A stretch of 64,000 nt of DNA from contig MNXJ01000057.1 of the NCBI GenBank assembly GCA_001872455.1, positions 62,001-126,000 on the forward strand, given 5' to 3'. Source of the DNA: Anaerolineae bacterium CG2_30_57_67. Lineage in GTDB: Bacteria; Chloroflexota; Anaerolineae; Anaerolineales; Villigracilaceae. The position numbers were made by a program, and so were the translations under genes. Below the pieces are notes generated by a model. The model did not search any database. It saw only the letters and a program-made list of their open reading frames with translations, and was not told the DNA's origin. This document shows positions 9,091 to 17,300 of the stretch, piece by piece (position 1 is the stretch's first letter; the number at the start of each line of letters is the position of its first letter).

Positions 9091-9109
9091 GGTTTCTTCT
9101 CCTGATTTG

Positions 9110-9139
9110 CAAAACTGCTGGCTCCTGCCAGCAGTTTTG
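9110..9139 (+). terminator. Terminator after sugar importer operon
   Basis: Perfect 13-bp stem CAAAACTGCTGGC / GCCAGCAGTTTTG with a 4-nt loop; the arm itself supplies TTTT. Between it and the next gene (9355) there is no other gene; an imperfect GACGCCAG-type hairpin is visible near 9290-9312. Confidence 0.75.
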
Positions 9140-9354
9140 TATTGTGCGTTCAACCGTAAAGGCTGATTGCGCCAACTTGCCCACGCAGTCAAAAGTGGCA
9201 TAAATGTCGCTTTACACAGAAAAACAAAGATGTGGTATTACCAGTTCCTGTTTGCACGCGGCGTTAACTACCGATACGATCTTCGTATAACGCCAGTGGG
9301 CTGGCGTCAAAACCGTGCGTGAAGATTTGACAGGAATTCTCGTTTTGGAGGCTT

Positions 9355-9933
9355 ATGAACTCAATTTGTGTTTACTGTGGCTCGTCGGATGACATTCATC
9401 CTGACTACAAAGACGCAGGTCGTCAGATGGGGCGTCTACTGGCAGAAAACAGCATCACCCTCGTTTACGGCGGCGGGAAAACCGGTATCATGGGCGCATT
9501 GGCAGAGGGCGCACTGGCCGCGGGCGGGCAGGTGATTGGTGTCATCGTTGAGAGTATGAATACCCCCGCGCTGGCACAGGGCGGATTGACGCGCCTGGAA
9601 GTGACCGCCACTATCCATCAGCGCAAGGCGCGTATGTACGAACTCGCTGAAGGCTACATTGCCCTGCCTGGCGGATTCGGCACGTTTGATGAGCTTTTTG
9701 AAACCATCACCTGGGGGCAGATTGGCATTCACCAAAAACCCATCGGTCTGCTGAATGTGCGCGGCTACTTTGACCCGCTGACCGCCGTCATTGACCACGC
9801 CCAGCGTGAGGGCTTTATTTTTCCGGAACATCGCCAGCTGTTGTGCATGGCTGATTCACCTGTCAGATTGTTGGACGCCATGCAGCAGCACCAACATCCA
9901 GTCGAAGCGGTTCGGCGCTGGATGCGTCAGTAG
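9355..9933 (+). CDS. LOG family protein (cytokinin riboside 5'-monophosphate phosphoribohydrolase type)
   Basis: 192 residues, the normal length for the family. The nucleotide-binding motifs are GGGKTGIMGALAEGAL (about 40-55) and PGGFGTFDELFE (about 105-116), the LOG signature PGG-x-GT-x-x-E, with the catalytic Glu of the family. These enzymes remove ribose 5-phosphate from nucleoside monophosphates; some members are annotated as lysine decarboxylases without that activity. A good GGAGG ribosome-binding site lies before the ATG. It appears to be monocistronic; no pathway partner adjoins it. Confidence 0.88.
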   Translation: MNSICVYCGSSDDIHPDYKDAGRQMGRLLAENSITLVYGGGKTGIMGALAEGALAAGGQVIGVIVESMNTPALAQGGLTRLEVTATIHQRKARMYELAEGYIALPGGFGTFDELFETITWGQIGIHQKPIGLLNVRGYFDPLTAVIDHAQREGFIFPEHRQLLCMADSPVRLLDAMQQHQHPVEAVRRWMRQ

Positions 9934-10004
9934 CGGACGTTGTACGCCTCCAATTCCCTCTGCCTGTGTTATATCTGGCGATACTCTAACACGAGGAGAA
10001 AATT

Positions 10005-11246
10005 ATGCGAAAACGAGTCGTTGTTACCGGGCTGGGAGCTGTCAGCCCGATTGGAAATACGATGCTTGCTACCTGGCAGGCGCTCATGGCTGGTAAGTCT
10101 GGCGCTGATTTTATTACCCTGTTCGACGCCAGCCGCCACAAGACGCGCTTTGCCGCTGAAGTGAAAAATTTTGATTCCTCGGCATTGCTCGGTCACCGCG
10201 ATGCGCGCAAATTGGACCGCTTTGCCCAATTTGCTACCGTTGCTGCGCTTGAAGCCCTGGCGCAGGCCGGGCTGACGGTTGATGAAAACAACCGCGAGCG
10301 GGTCGGCGTGCTGATTGGCACCGGCATTGGCGGCATGTCCACGCTGCTGGAGCAGGTGGAAGTGATGCGCGAAAAAGGCCCAGACCGTGTTAGCCCCTTT
10401 TTAATTCCGATGATGATTTCGGACGGCGCGGCGGGCGCGATTGCCATTCGGGTTGGTGCGCGCGGCCCGAATATGGCCCTGGCGACGGCTTGCGCCACCG
10501 GTTCCAACGCAGTTGGCGAGGCGTCTGAGATGATTCGGCGTGGCGCAGCGGACGTGATGATTGCTGGCGGAGCGGAAGCCTCGATTACCGCAATTTCAAT
10601 GGCCGGGATGAATGTGATGGGCGCTCTTTCGACCCGCAACGATGACCCGCAAAGCGCCTCGCGCCCCTTTGACAAAAACCGCGATGGTTTTTTGATGGGC
10701 GAGGGCAGCGGTATTTTGATTTTGGAGTCGCTGGAACACGCCCGCGCGCGTGGCGCAACTATTCTGGCCGAGGTGAGTGGCTATGGCACGAGCGATGACG
10801 CCCACCATATTTCTGCCCCGCTAGAAAGCGGCGAAGGCGCGGCGCTTTCGATGCGCCTGGCGCTGCAAAGCGCCGGGTTGCCGCCGACGGCAATTGATTA
10901 CATCAACGCGCATGGCACCTCCACCCATTTGAACGATAAGGCTGAAACATTAGCCATCAAGACCGTCTTTGGCGACCATGCTTATGAACTGGCGGTTTCC
11001 TCCACAAAGTCGAATACCGGCCATCTGTTGGGTGCGTCCGGCGCGCTGGAAGCGGCTTTCTGCGTGCAAATTTTTCAGCACAATGTTTTGCCGCCCACCA
11101 TCAACTACCACACCCCTGACCCTGATTGCGATTTGGATATCATTCCCAATACGCCGCGCCCGGCCACGCCACGCCATGCCATGTCCAATTCATTTGGGTT
11201 TGGCGGCCACAACGCCACGCTGATTATCAGCCGCTTTGAGAATTGA
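10005..11246 (+). CDS. fabF: 3-oxoacyl-[acyl-carrier-protein] synthase II
   Basis: 413 residues, normal length. Condenses acyl-ACP with malonyl-ACP in fatty acid elongation. The thiolase-fold catalytic residues are present: C163 in TACATGSNA, H303 in NAHGTSTHLND, K335 in SSTKSNTGH and H340. N-terminal RKRVVVTGLGAVSPIG is characteristic. GAGGAG lies ahead of the ATG. It is followed 6 nt later by fabH, so the pair is probably one transcript. No acpP, fabD or fabG lies next to it. Confidence 0.95.
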   Translation: MRKRVVVTGLGAVSPIGNTMLATWQALMAGKSGADFITLFDASRHKTRFAAEVKNFDSSALLGHRDARKLDRFAQFATVAALEALAQAGLTVDENNRERVGVLIGTGIGGMSTLLEQVEVMREKGPDRVSPFLIPMMISDGAAGAIAIRVGARGPNMALATACATGSNAVGEASEMIRRGAADVMIAGGAEASITAISMAGMNVMGALSTRNDDPQSASRPFDKNRDGFLMGEGSGILILESLEHARARGATILAEVSGYGTSDDAHHISAPLESGEGAALSMRLALQSAGLPPTAIDYINAHGTSTHLNDKAETLAIKTVFGDHAYELAVSSTKSNTGHLLGASGALEAAFCVQIFQHNVLPPTINYHTPDPDCDLDIIPNTPRPATPRHAMSNSFGFGGHNATLIISRFEN

Positions 11247-11252
11247 GTTCTT

Positions 11253-12356
11253 ATGCCTTACGCGCACATTACCGGTTGGGGCATGTCTATCCCCCAAAAA
11301 ATCTTAACCAATGACGACCTTGCCAAAATGGTGGATACCAACGACGCCTGGATTCAGGAACGCACCGGCATCCGCGAGCGTCACATTGCTGCCGAAAACC
11401 AATCCACCGCCAGCTTGGGCGCTGAAGCGGCGCTGCACGCCTTGCGGGTAGCCAATCTCGCGCCGACGGAGATTGACCTGATTATCTGCTCCACCTCGTC
11501 GCCGGAACATACTTTTCCGGCCACGGCCTGCCTGATTCAAGACGCGATTGGTGCGACCCGCGCCGGGGCGTTTGACCTTTCTGCCGCTTGTTCTGGCTTC
11601 ATTTTTGCTGTGAATATGGGCGCTCAGACGATTAAAACAGGCTCAGCCAAAAATGTGTTGGTGATTGGCGCTGAAACCCTGTCGCGCTTTGTGGATTGGA
11701 ATGACCGCAACATCTGTATTCTGTTTGGCGATGGCGCAGGCGCGTTTGTGCTTCAGGCCAGCGACAGACCGGGTGGCGTCATCTCAAGCGTCATGCGCTC
11801 GGATGGTTCTGGCAGCGATTTGCTCTCTCTGCCGGCGGGCGGCAGCAAACACCCCGCCAGCGAAATCACTGTTCATACCGGAATGCACTTTATTCATATG
11901 GACGGCAAGGAAGTTTTCCGCTTTGCCACGCGCGTTATGGCGCAGGCTACCATCGAAGTGGCTGAGAAAGCGGGCTGGAAAACCGCAGACCTGGCGCTGA
12001 TTATTCCGCATCAGGCCAATCGGCGCATCATTGATGCCGCCGCGCGCGGGCTGAAACTGCCGATGGAAAAATTCATGGTCAATGTTGAGCGCTACGGCAA
12101 CACTTCCACTGCTTCGATTCCGATTGCCACGGTGGAAGCCGTTCAGCAAGGGCGGCTGAAGCCTGGCGACAAGGTGGTCATGGTCGGCTTTGGCGCGGGA
12201 CTCACCTGGGGGGCGCTCGCCGCTGAATGGAGCGGCCCGATTTCCACCGAGCGCAAACTCGCCCCAGAGTGGTACGCCTGGTTCGCTCCGGCGCGTTCCC
12301 TCGTCCGGCGCGCCATCCGCCTGCTCGAAGGCCTCTTCTTTGGCCGCAAAAGTTAA
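11253..12356 (+). CDS. fabH: 3-oxoacyl-[acyl-carrier-protein] synthase III
   Basis: 367 residues. Starts fatty acid synthesis by condensing acyl-CoA with malonyl-ACP. The catalytic triad is C113 (DLSAACSGF), H253 (IPHQANRR) and N283 (ERYGNTSTAS). The core ends at the GFGAGLTWGALAAEW motif about residue 327. A tail of some 40 residues follows, rich in Arg and aromatic residues (LVRRAIRLLEGLFFGRKS), that typical FabH lacks and that could be an amphipathic membrane anchor. The gene lies 6 nt after fabF. Confidence 0.93.
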   Translation: MPYAHITGWGMSIPQKILTNDDLAKMVDTNDAWIQERTGIRERHIAAENQSTASLGAEAALHALRVANLAPTEIDLIICSTSSPEHTFPATACLIQDAIGATRAGAFDLSAACSGFIFAVNMGAQTIKTGSAKNVLVIGAETLSRFVDWNDRNICILFGDGAGAFVLQASDRPGGVISSVMRSDGSGSDLLSLPAGGSKHPASEITVHTGMHFIHMDGKEVFRFATRVMAQATIEVAEKAGWKTADLALIIPHQANRRIIDAAARGLKLPMEKFMVNVERYGNTSTASIPIATVEAVQQGRLKPGDKVVMVGFGAGLTWGALAAEWSGPISTERKLAPEWYAWFAPARSLVRRAIRLLEGLFFGRKS

Positions 12357-12374
12357 GCGCGGAATGGTCTGCGG

Positions 12375-12380
12375 TATAAT
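12375..12380 (+). promoter_or_regulatory. -10 element of tatA
   Basis: TATAAT, 35 nt before the tatA ATG; an AAAGGAGT ribosome-binding site lies between them (12404-12411). No clear -35 box. Confidence 0.5.
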
Positions 12381-12415
12381 CGCGCCACAGTAACAAATTT
12401 TCAAAGGAGTTTCTT

Positions 12416-12604
12416 ATGCGCGTATTTGGGCTTGGCCCCGTGGAACTGATTGTCATTCTGGTCATCATCCTGGTCCTGTTTGGGCCGGGACGCCTTAGCA
12501 AAACCCTGGGCGAACTTGGCTCCGGTTTGAAAAACTTTCGCGACAGCCTGGGCGGCAAGGATGACGCCGCGGGAGAGAAAAGCGACACCCCCGAAAATAA
12601 ATAA
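12416..12604 (+). CDS. tatA: Sec-independent protein translocase TatA/TatE-type subunit
   Basis: 62 residues. The N-terminal transmembrane helix GPVELIVILVIILVLFGPG (about 7-25) ends in the FGPG hinge, followed by the amphipathic helix RLSKTLGELGSGLKNF and a charged, disordered tail (KDDAAGEKSDTPENK). This is the normal architecture of a pore-forming Tat subunit. The AAAGGAGT site gives the ATG at 12416. The gene is flanked by its own promoter and a strong terminator, so it is monocistronic; tatC is not in the window. Confidence 0.93.
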   Translation: MRVFGLGPVELIVILVIILVLFGPGRLSKTLGELGSGLKNFRDSLGGKDDAAGEKSDTPENK

Positions 12605-12627
12605 CGTACCCACTTTGTGCGTTTGCG

Positions 12628-12668
12628 AAAACTGCGGCAATTTCCAACAGGGAGTTGCCGCAGTTTTT
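12628..12668 (+). terminator. Terminator after tatA
   Basis: Stem AAAACTGCGGCAA / TTGCCGCAGTTTT with a 14-nt loop, ending in a T-run. Confidence 0.85.
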
Positions 12669-12684
12669 ACAGGGAAAAACAGCC

Positions 12685-13446
12685 ATGACCTTTTCCGCTT
12701 TTGACGGCTTGCTTTGGCTGGCGTTGATGCTGACCACGCTCTCTTTTCTGCAGCGCTTCTTGCACCGCGAAATTCAGACCGTGTTTTTGCTGCTGACGCG
12801 CGACATCAACATCACCATCATTTTATTTGCGCTGATTTTCATTCCGGGGGTCTTCCTGCACGAGTTGAGCCATTTTTTGACGGCAAAAATATTGCGGGTA
12901 GCCACGGGAGGCTTTTCGCTGATTCCCGAACCGCTTGATGGCGGGCGGCTGCGCATGGGCTACGTCGAAACCGCCGAAAGCGACATTCTGCGCGATTCGC
13001 TGATTGGCGCCGCGCCGATTCTTTTCGGCACGCTTTTTTTGGCCTGGGTGGCCGTCTCGCACTTGCATCTGGTGGTGATGTGGGATACCTTCCGCAATGC
13101 GCAGTGGACGCTGTTTGGCCTGGGCCTGCAAACCCTGCCCGCCCTGCCGGATTTCTGGCTGTGGTTTTACCTGGCCTTCGCCGTTTCCAGCACGATGATG
13201 CCCTCGGATTCTGACCGGAACGCCTGGACGCCGCTGCTTCTGATGGTCGGCGGGCTGCTGGCGCTTTTCCTGCTGGCAGGCGCCGGCGCGTGGATGGCGG
13301 CCACGCTCGCCCCGCCGCTGAATGTGTTTCTGCGTGGCGTGGCGCTGGTCCTGCTCTTCAGCAATCTCGTCCACATTTTTCTAATTCCGCCTTTTCTGCT
13401 TTTTCACCGCCTGCTGGTCAAACTCACTGGGCTGGATGTGGGCTGA
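12685..13446 (+). CDS. M50-like zinc metalloprotease-type membrane protein
   Basis: 253 residues with about six hydrophobic segments. HELSH at about residue 55-59, in IPGVFLHELSHFLTAKIL, is a classical HExxH zinc motif in a membrane helix, as in site-2 protease/M50-type proteins. The second metal-binding motif (N/D-P-x-x-G or similar) is not evident; PLDGGRLRMGY lies about 90. It could therefore be a non-proteolytic relative. The ATG at 12685 is preferred because an earlier in-frame TTG lies inside the tatA terminator hairpin. No ribosome-binding site is convincing. Confidence 0.6.
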   Translation: MTFSAFDGLLWLALMLTTLSFLQRFLHREIQTVFLLLTRDINITIILFALIFIPGVFLHELSHFLTAKILRVATGGFSLIPEPLDGGRLRMGYVETAESDILRDSLIGAAPILFGTLFLAWVAVSHLHLVVMWDTFRNAQWTLFGLGLQTLPALPDFWLWFYLAFAVSSTMMPSDSDRNAWTPLLLMVGGLLALFLLAGAGAWMAATLAPPLNVFLRGVALVLLFSNLVHIFLIPPFLLFHRLLVKLTGLDVG

Positions 13447-13456
13447 CGCGCCGCCC

Positions 13457-13498
13457 TTGACAGATTTTTTTAATCCCATATAATAACGAACGTTCGTT
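13457..13498 (+). promoter_or_regulatory. Promoter with overlapping TetR-type operator for the efflux operon
   Basis: TTGACA at 13457-13462, 16-nt spacer, TATAAT at 13479-13484: a near-consensus housekeeping promoter. Immediately after it, AACGAACGTTCGTT (13485-13498) is a perfect 14-bp palindrome covering the predicted transcription start, of the type bound by TetR-family repressors. It precedes the tetR gene, implying autorepression and control of the downstream exporter. Confidence 0.82.
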
Positions 13499-13526
13499 CA
13501 CCTTGTGCTTTCCTTTCCGCCCACTC

Positions 13527-14138
13527 ATGAATCTTCCCGCTCCGTCCAAGGGTTCACAAACCCGCCAAACCATTCTCGATGCCGCGCACAGCCTGTTTCT
13601 CGAACATGGCTACGCCGCCACATCCATGCGTCAAATTGCCGGGCGCGCCGGGCTGGCCCTGGGCGGAATTTACAACCATTTTTCGGGCAAGGATGACATT
13701 TTCCAGGCGCTGATTCTTGACCGCCATCCCTACGTTCAAATTTTCCCCTTGCTGAAAAATGTGCCCGGCGACTCTGCCGAAGAATTTATCCGCAACGCGG
13801 CGGTCATCATCCAGGCCGAAATGGGCAGCCGCCCTGAGTTTATGAAGTTGATGTTCATCGAAATCGTCGAATTTAACGGCAGTCATTTCCCCAAACTATT
13901 TGACGTACTTTACCAGCAAATTCTTCCCATTCTTCAGCGTTTTCAGTCCCCGCAAAGCGGCGCGCGCGACCTGCCAGCGCTGTTAATTTTGCGCACGCTG
14001 ATGGGCACCATCGTCGCCTATTACGTCACCGAATTTTTGATGAACGACCCGGCCATTCCCGCCGCCCTACGCAGCGTCAGCCTGGCAGATTTTATGGAAA
14101 TTTACCTGCACGGCATTTTGAAACCGCCCACGTCCTGA
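13527..14138 (+). CDS. TetR/AcrR family transcriptional repressor
   Basis: 203 residues from the ATG at 13527. The N-terminal HTH reads QTRQTILDAAHSLFLEHGYAATSMRQIAGRAGLALGGIYNHFSGKDDIF in order, a textbook TetR DNA-binding domain (about 10-58). The C-terminal ligand domain is diverse, as usual. An earlier in-frame start at 13503 would add eight residues but lies almost on the operator. It probably represses its own operon through the palindrome at 13485-13498. The ABC permease starts 13 nt after its stop. Confidence 0.9.
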   Translation: MNLPAPSKGSQTRQTILDAAHSLFLEHGYAATSMRQIAGRAGLALGGIYNHFSGKDDIFQALILDRHPYVQIFPLLKNVPGDSAEEFIRNAAVIIQAEMGSRPEFMKLMFIEIVEFNGSHFPKLFDVLYQQILPILQRFQSPQSGARDLPALLILRTLMGTIVAYYVTEFLMNDPAIPAALRSVSLADFMEIYLHGILKPPTS

Positions 14139-14151
14139 TATCGGAGTCCCC

Positions 14152-15279
14152 ATGAATTCTCGCCTTTACGCCATCATCCGCAAAGAATTTATCCAAATTT
14201 TCCGCGACAAGCGCACCCTGGTTCTGATTCTGGTCATCCCCATCGTGCAGTTATTTCTGCTGGGCTACGCCGCTACCAACGATGTGCGCAACGTGCCGCT
14301 GGCGGTTTACGACCAAAGCCAAAGCCCTGAATCGCGCGCCCTGCTCGACGCCTACCGCGCCGCCGACTATTTCCAAATCGCCTACGCCGCCGGTTCCGAG
14401 GCCGAGATTCAGACGCTGATTGAAAAAGGCCTGGCGCGCGCCGCGCTGATCATCCCGCCCGATTATGCCAGCCGCCTGCGCGCCGGGTCGGCGCAGGTCG
14501 CCTTTATTTTGGATGGCTCCGACCCCTCCGTTGCGGCGACCGCGCTTTCAGCGGCGCAGTTAATCGGCCAAAGTCACGCCACCGGCATTTTGTCGCAAAA
14601 AATTTCCCGCGCCGGGCAAAATTTCAAGGTTCAGCCGCCAGTTGAAGTGCGCACCACCGTCTGGTACAACCCCGATTTAATTTCTGCCTACTTCATGATT
14701 CCCGGCGTGATTGGCATGATTTTGTTCGCCATCACCGCCATTCTGACCGCCACCGCCGTCGTGCGCGAGCGTGAGCGCGGCACGATTGAACAACTCATCG
14801 TCACCCCCATCCGCCCCTGGGAACTGGTGCTGGGAAAAATTATGCCCTACACGCTGCTTGGCCTGTTCGACACGCTGGAAATTTTGCTGGTCGGCCACTG
14901 GTGGTTTGGCGTCCCCATTCGCGGTTCCATTTTGCTGATTGTGCTGCTTTCGGCGCTGTTCCTGCTTTCGGGGCTGGGCATCGGCCTGTTCGCCTCGACC
15001 ATCGCCAATACTCAGCAGGAAGCCATGCTGACGGTTTGGATGACGCTTTTGCCGAGTATTTTCCTTTCCGGCTTTTTCTTCCCGCTGGACGCCATGCCCA
15101 AAGTGCTTTACTACATTTCGTACGCCATGCCGCTGCGCTACTATCTCAGCATCATTCGCGTGCTGCTGCTCAAAGGCGTGGGCATCGAAAGTATTTGGCC
15201 CGATGTCATTGCGCTGACAATTTTCGGCGTCGTCATCATGACCGCCGCCGCGCTGCGCTTCAAAAAACGTCTCGATTAA
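14152..15279 (+). CDS. ABC-2 type multidrug exporter permease (YbhR/YbhS-like)
   Basis: 375 residues. One N-terminal helix (LVLILVIPIVQLFLLGYAA), a large extracytoplasmic domain (about 45-180), then five or six helices: the ABC2_membrane_3 layout. RERERGTIEQLIVTPIRPWELVLGK is the conserved cytoplasmic coupling motif, and FFFPLDAMPKVLYYISYAMPL is the conserved C-terminal block. Related YbhFSR systems use two permeases; only one is seen here, so it may homodimerise. Co-transcribed with tetR, the HlyD adaptor and the two ATPases. Confidence 0.9.
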   Translation: MNSRLYAIIRKEFIQIFRDKRTLVLILVIPIVQLFLLGYAATNDVRNVPLAVYDQSQSPESRALLDAYRAADYFQIAYAAGSEAEIQTLIEKGLARAALIIPPDYASRLRAGSAQVAFILDGSDPSVAATALSAAQLIGQSHATGILSQKISRAGQNFKVQPPVEVRTTVWYNPDLISAYFMIPGVIGMILFAITAILTATAVVRERERGTIEQLIVTPIRPWELVLGKIMPYTLLGLFDTLEILLVGHWWFGVPIRGSILLIVLLSALFLLSGLGIGLFASTIANTQQEAMLTVWMTLLPSIFLSGFFFPLDAMPKVLYYISYAMPLRYYLSIIRVLLLKGVGIESIWPDVIALTIFGVVIMTAAALRFKKRLD

Positions 15280-15291
15280 AGGAGTTTTTCC

Positions 15292-16632
15292 ATGTCTCAC
15301 AATCGCCCCCCTTTGCCCGTAATCGCCCTCGTCGTCTTGATTATTCTCGGCACCGCCGGATATTTTGGCTGGCAGGCGCTGGCCCCCAAACCGAATCTCA
15401 CGCTCACCGCCAGCGGAACGGTTGAAGCGGTGCAAGTTGCCATCGCCCCGGAAATTTCTGGCAAGGTGGCCGAAGTTCTGGTGAATGAAGGCGACGCGGT
15501 GCGCGCCGGAGACCTGCTGCTGCGCCTCGACGGGACGCTGCTCGAAGCGCAGAAAACCCTCGCCGCCGCGGGCGTGGATACTGCCCAAGCTGCCGCCGCC
15601 GCCGCTGAATCTGCCGCCGCTTCGGCGCGGGCGCAAGTTGACCTGGCGCTGATTGCCGCGCTCAACGAGCAAAAACTCACCCGCCTGGCCGACTGGACCG
15701 CCGCTGCGCCAACCGAATTTAACCAACCCACCTGGTATTTTGACTCGCCCGAACAGGTTGCCGCCCTCGAATCCGAAGCCGCCGCCGCTCAAACGGCGCT
15801 GAAAAAAGCGCAGGACGCCCTCAAATTTACGCAGGAAAAAGCCACCAGCGCCGGTTTTCTGGCCGCCGAAACGCGCCTGGCCGCCGCCCGCGCCGCTTTC
15901 CAGGTTGCGACGGATGTGCTGGCAAAAACCGCCAGCGCCGACCAGCCGCTGAAAGATTCGGCCCAACGCGCGCTGGATGACGCCCAATCGGAATTGACCG
16001 CCGCCCAAAAAGCCTATGATGACGTGGTCACTACCAGCGGCGCGGCGGATGTTTTGCAGGCGCGCGCTGACCTGGCGATTGCCCAGGAACGCGCCGATTC
16101 TGCCGCCGACCGGCTGCGCGCGTTGCAGACCGGGGTCAACTCGCCGAAAGTCGTCGCCGCGCAAAAGGCGGTTGACCAGGCCGAAGCGATGGCTGCGCAA
16201 GCCAAAACCGCTATCCGCCAGGCCGAAGCCAATTTGGCGCTGATTCAGGCTCAGGTGGCGAAGTTAACCGTCATCGCCCCGTCCGACGGGGTGATTCTCT
16301 CGCGCACGATCGAGCCGGGCGAGGTCGCCAATCCCGGTTCCATCGTGCTCACGCTCGGGAAATTGAGCGAATTGACGCTGACGGTTTACGTAGCCGAAGA
16401 CCGCTACGGCGAAATTTCGCTCGGCCAGGCGGTGGATGTGACCGTGGATTCTTTCCCCGGTGAAATTTTTGCCGCGACGGTGACACACATCGCCGACCGC
16501 GCCGAGTTTACGCCGCGCAATGTGCAAACTGCCGATGGCCGCAAAACGACTGTCTTCGCCATCAAACTGGCGCTGCTCGACCCGCAGGGAAAGTTGAAAC
16601 CGGGAATGCCGGGAGATGTGGTTTTTAAATAA
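15292..16632 (+). CDS. HlyD/YbhG family periplasmic adaptor (membrane fusion) protein
   Basis: 446 residues. An N-terminal anchor helix (about 9-27) is followed by the split lipoyl-like domain: GTVEAVQVAIAPEISGKVAE and GDAVRAGDLLLRLD at about 45-85, and AKLTVIAPSDGVILSRTIEPG at about 325-345. Between them lies a very long Ala-rich coiled coil (about 90-320). The C-terminal beta-barrel includes GQAVDVTVDSFPG. It links the ABC exporter to an extracytoplasmic path; Chloroflexota are usually considered monoderm, so its partner is unclear. A repeat array begins about 6 nt after its stop codon. Confidence 0.9.
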   Translation: MSHNRPPLPVIALVVLIILGTAGYFGWQALAPKPNLTLTASGTVEAVQVAIAPEISGKVAEVLVNEGDAVRAGDLLLRLDGTLLEAQKTLAAAGVDTAQAAAAAAESAAASARAQVDLALIAALNEQKLTRLADWTAAAPTEFNQPTWYFDSPEQVAALESEAAAAQTALKKAQDALKFTQEKATSAGFLAAETRLAAARAAFQVATDVLAKTASADQPLKDSAQRALDDAQSELTAAQKAYDDVVTTSGAADVLQARADLAIAQERADSAADRLRALQTGVNSPKVVAAQKAVDQAEAMAAQAKTAIRQAEANLALIQAQVAKLTVIAPSDGVILSRTIEPGEVANPGSIVLTLGKLSELTLTVYVAEDRYGEISLGQAVDVTVDSFPGEIFAATVTHIADRAEFTPRNVQTADGRKTTVFAIKLALLDPQGKLKPGMPGDVVFK

Positions 16633-16637
16633 TTATT

Positions 16638-16786
16638 CAGTTGACCCGTTGACCCGTTGACCCGTTGACCCGTTATCCAGTTAACCGGATAACCGGATAA
16701 CCGGATAACCGGATAACCGAATAACCGAATAACCGAATAACCGAATAATCGGATAACCGAAAAACCGAAAAACCGAAAAACTGTAT
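16638..16786 (+). repeat. Palindromic short-unit tandem array Ia (8-nt units)
   Basis: The left arm has four GTTGACCC units and a GTTATCCA unit. The right arm has thirteen units of consensus AACCGGAT (variants AACCGAAT, AACCGAAA, AATCGGAT, AACTGTAT). The arms have opposite polarity and meet at a palindromic centre, GTTATCC-AGTTAACC-GGATAAC. The array lies between the hlyD stop and the 4HB start, with no gene of its own. Confidence 0.9.
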
Positions 16787-16797
16787 GGAGCGCACCC

Positions 16798-17208
16798 ATG
16801 ACCACCATCTCTCGTTTTGAGGAGATTGAAGCCTGGCAGACCGCCAGAGAGTTGACCAACCTGGTATATACTTTTACAAATCAAGAGAAATTTGCGCGAG
16901 ATTTTGGGTTAAAAGACCAAATTCGCCGGGCGGCTGTTTCAGTAATGAGCAATATCGCTGAAGGTTTTGAGAGCCAGAGCCAGCCAACGTTTAGCCGTTA
17001 CCTGCATATCGCCCAGGCATCTGCGGCTGAAGTTCGCAGTCAACTTTATATTGCGCTTGACCAAAAATACATCACCGAAGAAGAGTTTACGCAGGCCTTT
17101 GAGATGGCTTATAAAGTCTTACGTCAAATTGTTCGCTTTATTGCTTATCTTCAATCATCATCTGACCGTAAAATTCGGGATGACCAGCCTGAATATACAA
17201 CCGGATAA
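16798..17208 (+). CDS. Four-helix-bundle protein (TIGR02436, S23/Avd-like)
   Basis: 136 residues. Family signature: FEEIEAWQTARELTNLVY in helix 1, FGLKDQIRRAAVSVMSNIAEGFE in helix 2, FSRYLHIAQASAAEVRSQL in helix 3, and FEMAYKVLRQIVRFIAYL in helix 4. The family includes proteins encoded in 23S rRNA intervening sequences and is structurally like Avd of diversity-generating retroelements; its function is unknown. GGAG precedes the ATG. The last codons (ACA ACC GGA TAA) are already part of array Ib, so the array supplies the stop. It sits between hlyD and its cognate ATPase genes, hence probably inserted. No reverse transcriptase is nearby. Confidence 0.9.
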   Translation: MTTISRFEEIEAWQTARELTNLVYTFTNQEKFARDFGLKDQIRRAAVSVMSNIAEGFESQSQPTFSRYLHIAQASAAEVRSQLYIALDQKYITEEEFTQAFEMAYKVLRQIVRFIAYLQSSSDRKIRDDQPEYTTG

Positions 17209-17300
17209 CCAAACAACCGGACAACCGGACAACTGAACAACCGGACAACCAAACAACCGGACAACCGGACAACTGAACAACCGAACAACCGGACAACTAT
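17199..17300 (+). repeat. Short-unit tandem array Ib (8-nt units, single polarity)
   Basis: About twelve 8-nt units of consensus AACCGGAC (variants AACCAAAC, AACTGAAC, AACCGAAC, AACCGGAT), all in the right-arm polarity of array Ia. It contains the stop codon of the 4HB gene (17206-17208). Its last unit, AACTATGAT, contains the ATG of the next ATPase gene (17299), which therefore has no normal Shine-Dalgarno sequence. Confidence 0.9.

Noticed and set aside
14677-16200. 507-codon minus-strand open frame opposite the ABC permease and hlyD
   Set aside because: Gly/Arg/Gln-rich low-complexity translation without motifs, opposite two well-supported genes.
16798-17208. 4HB protein as Avd of a diversity-generating retroelement
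   Set aside because: No reverse transcriptase, template repeat or variable repeat lies within the window; only the fold is shared.
16638-17300. Array resembling a CRISPR locus
   Set aside because: Units are 8 nt, degenerate and contiguous with no unique spacers, and no cas genes are present.
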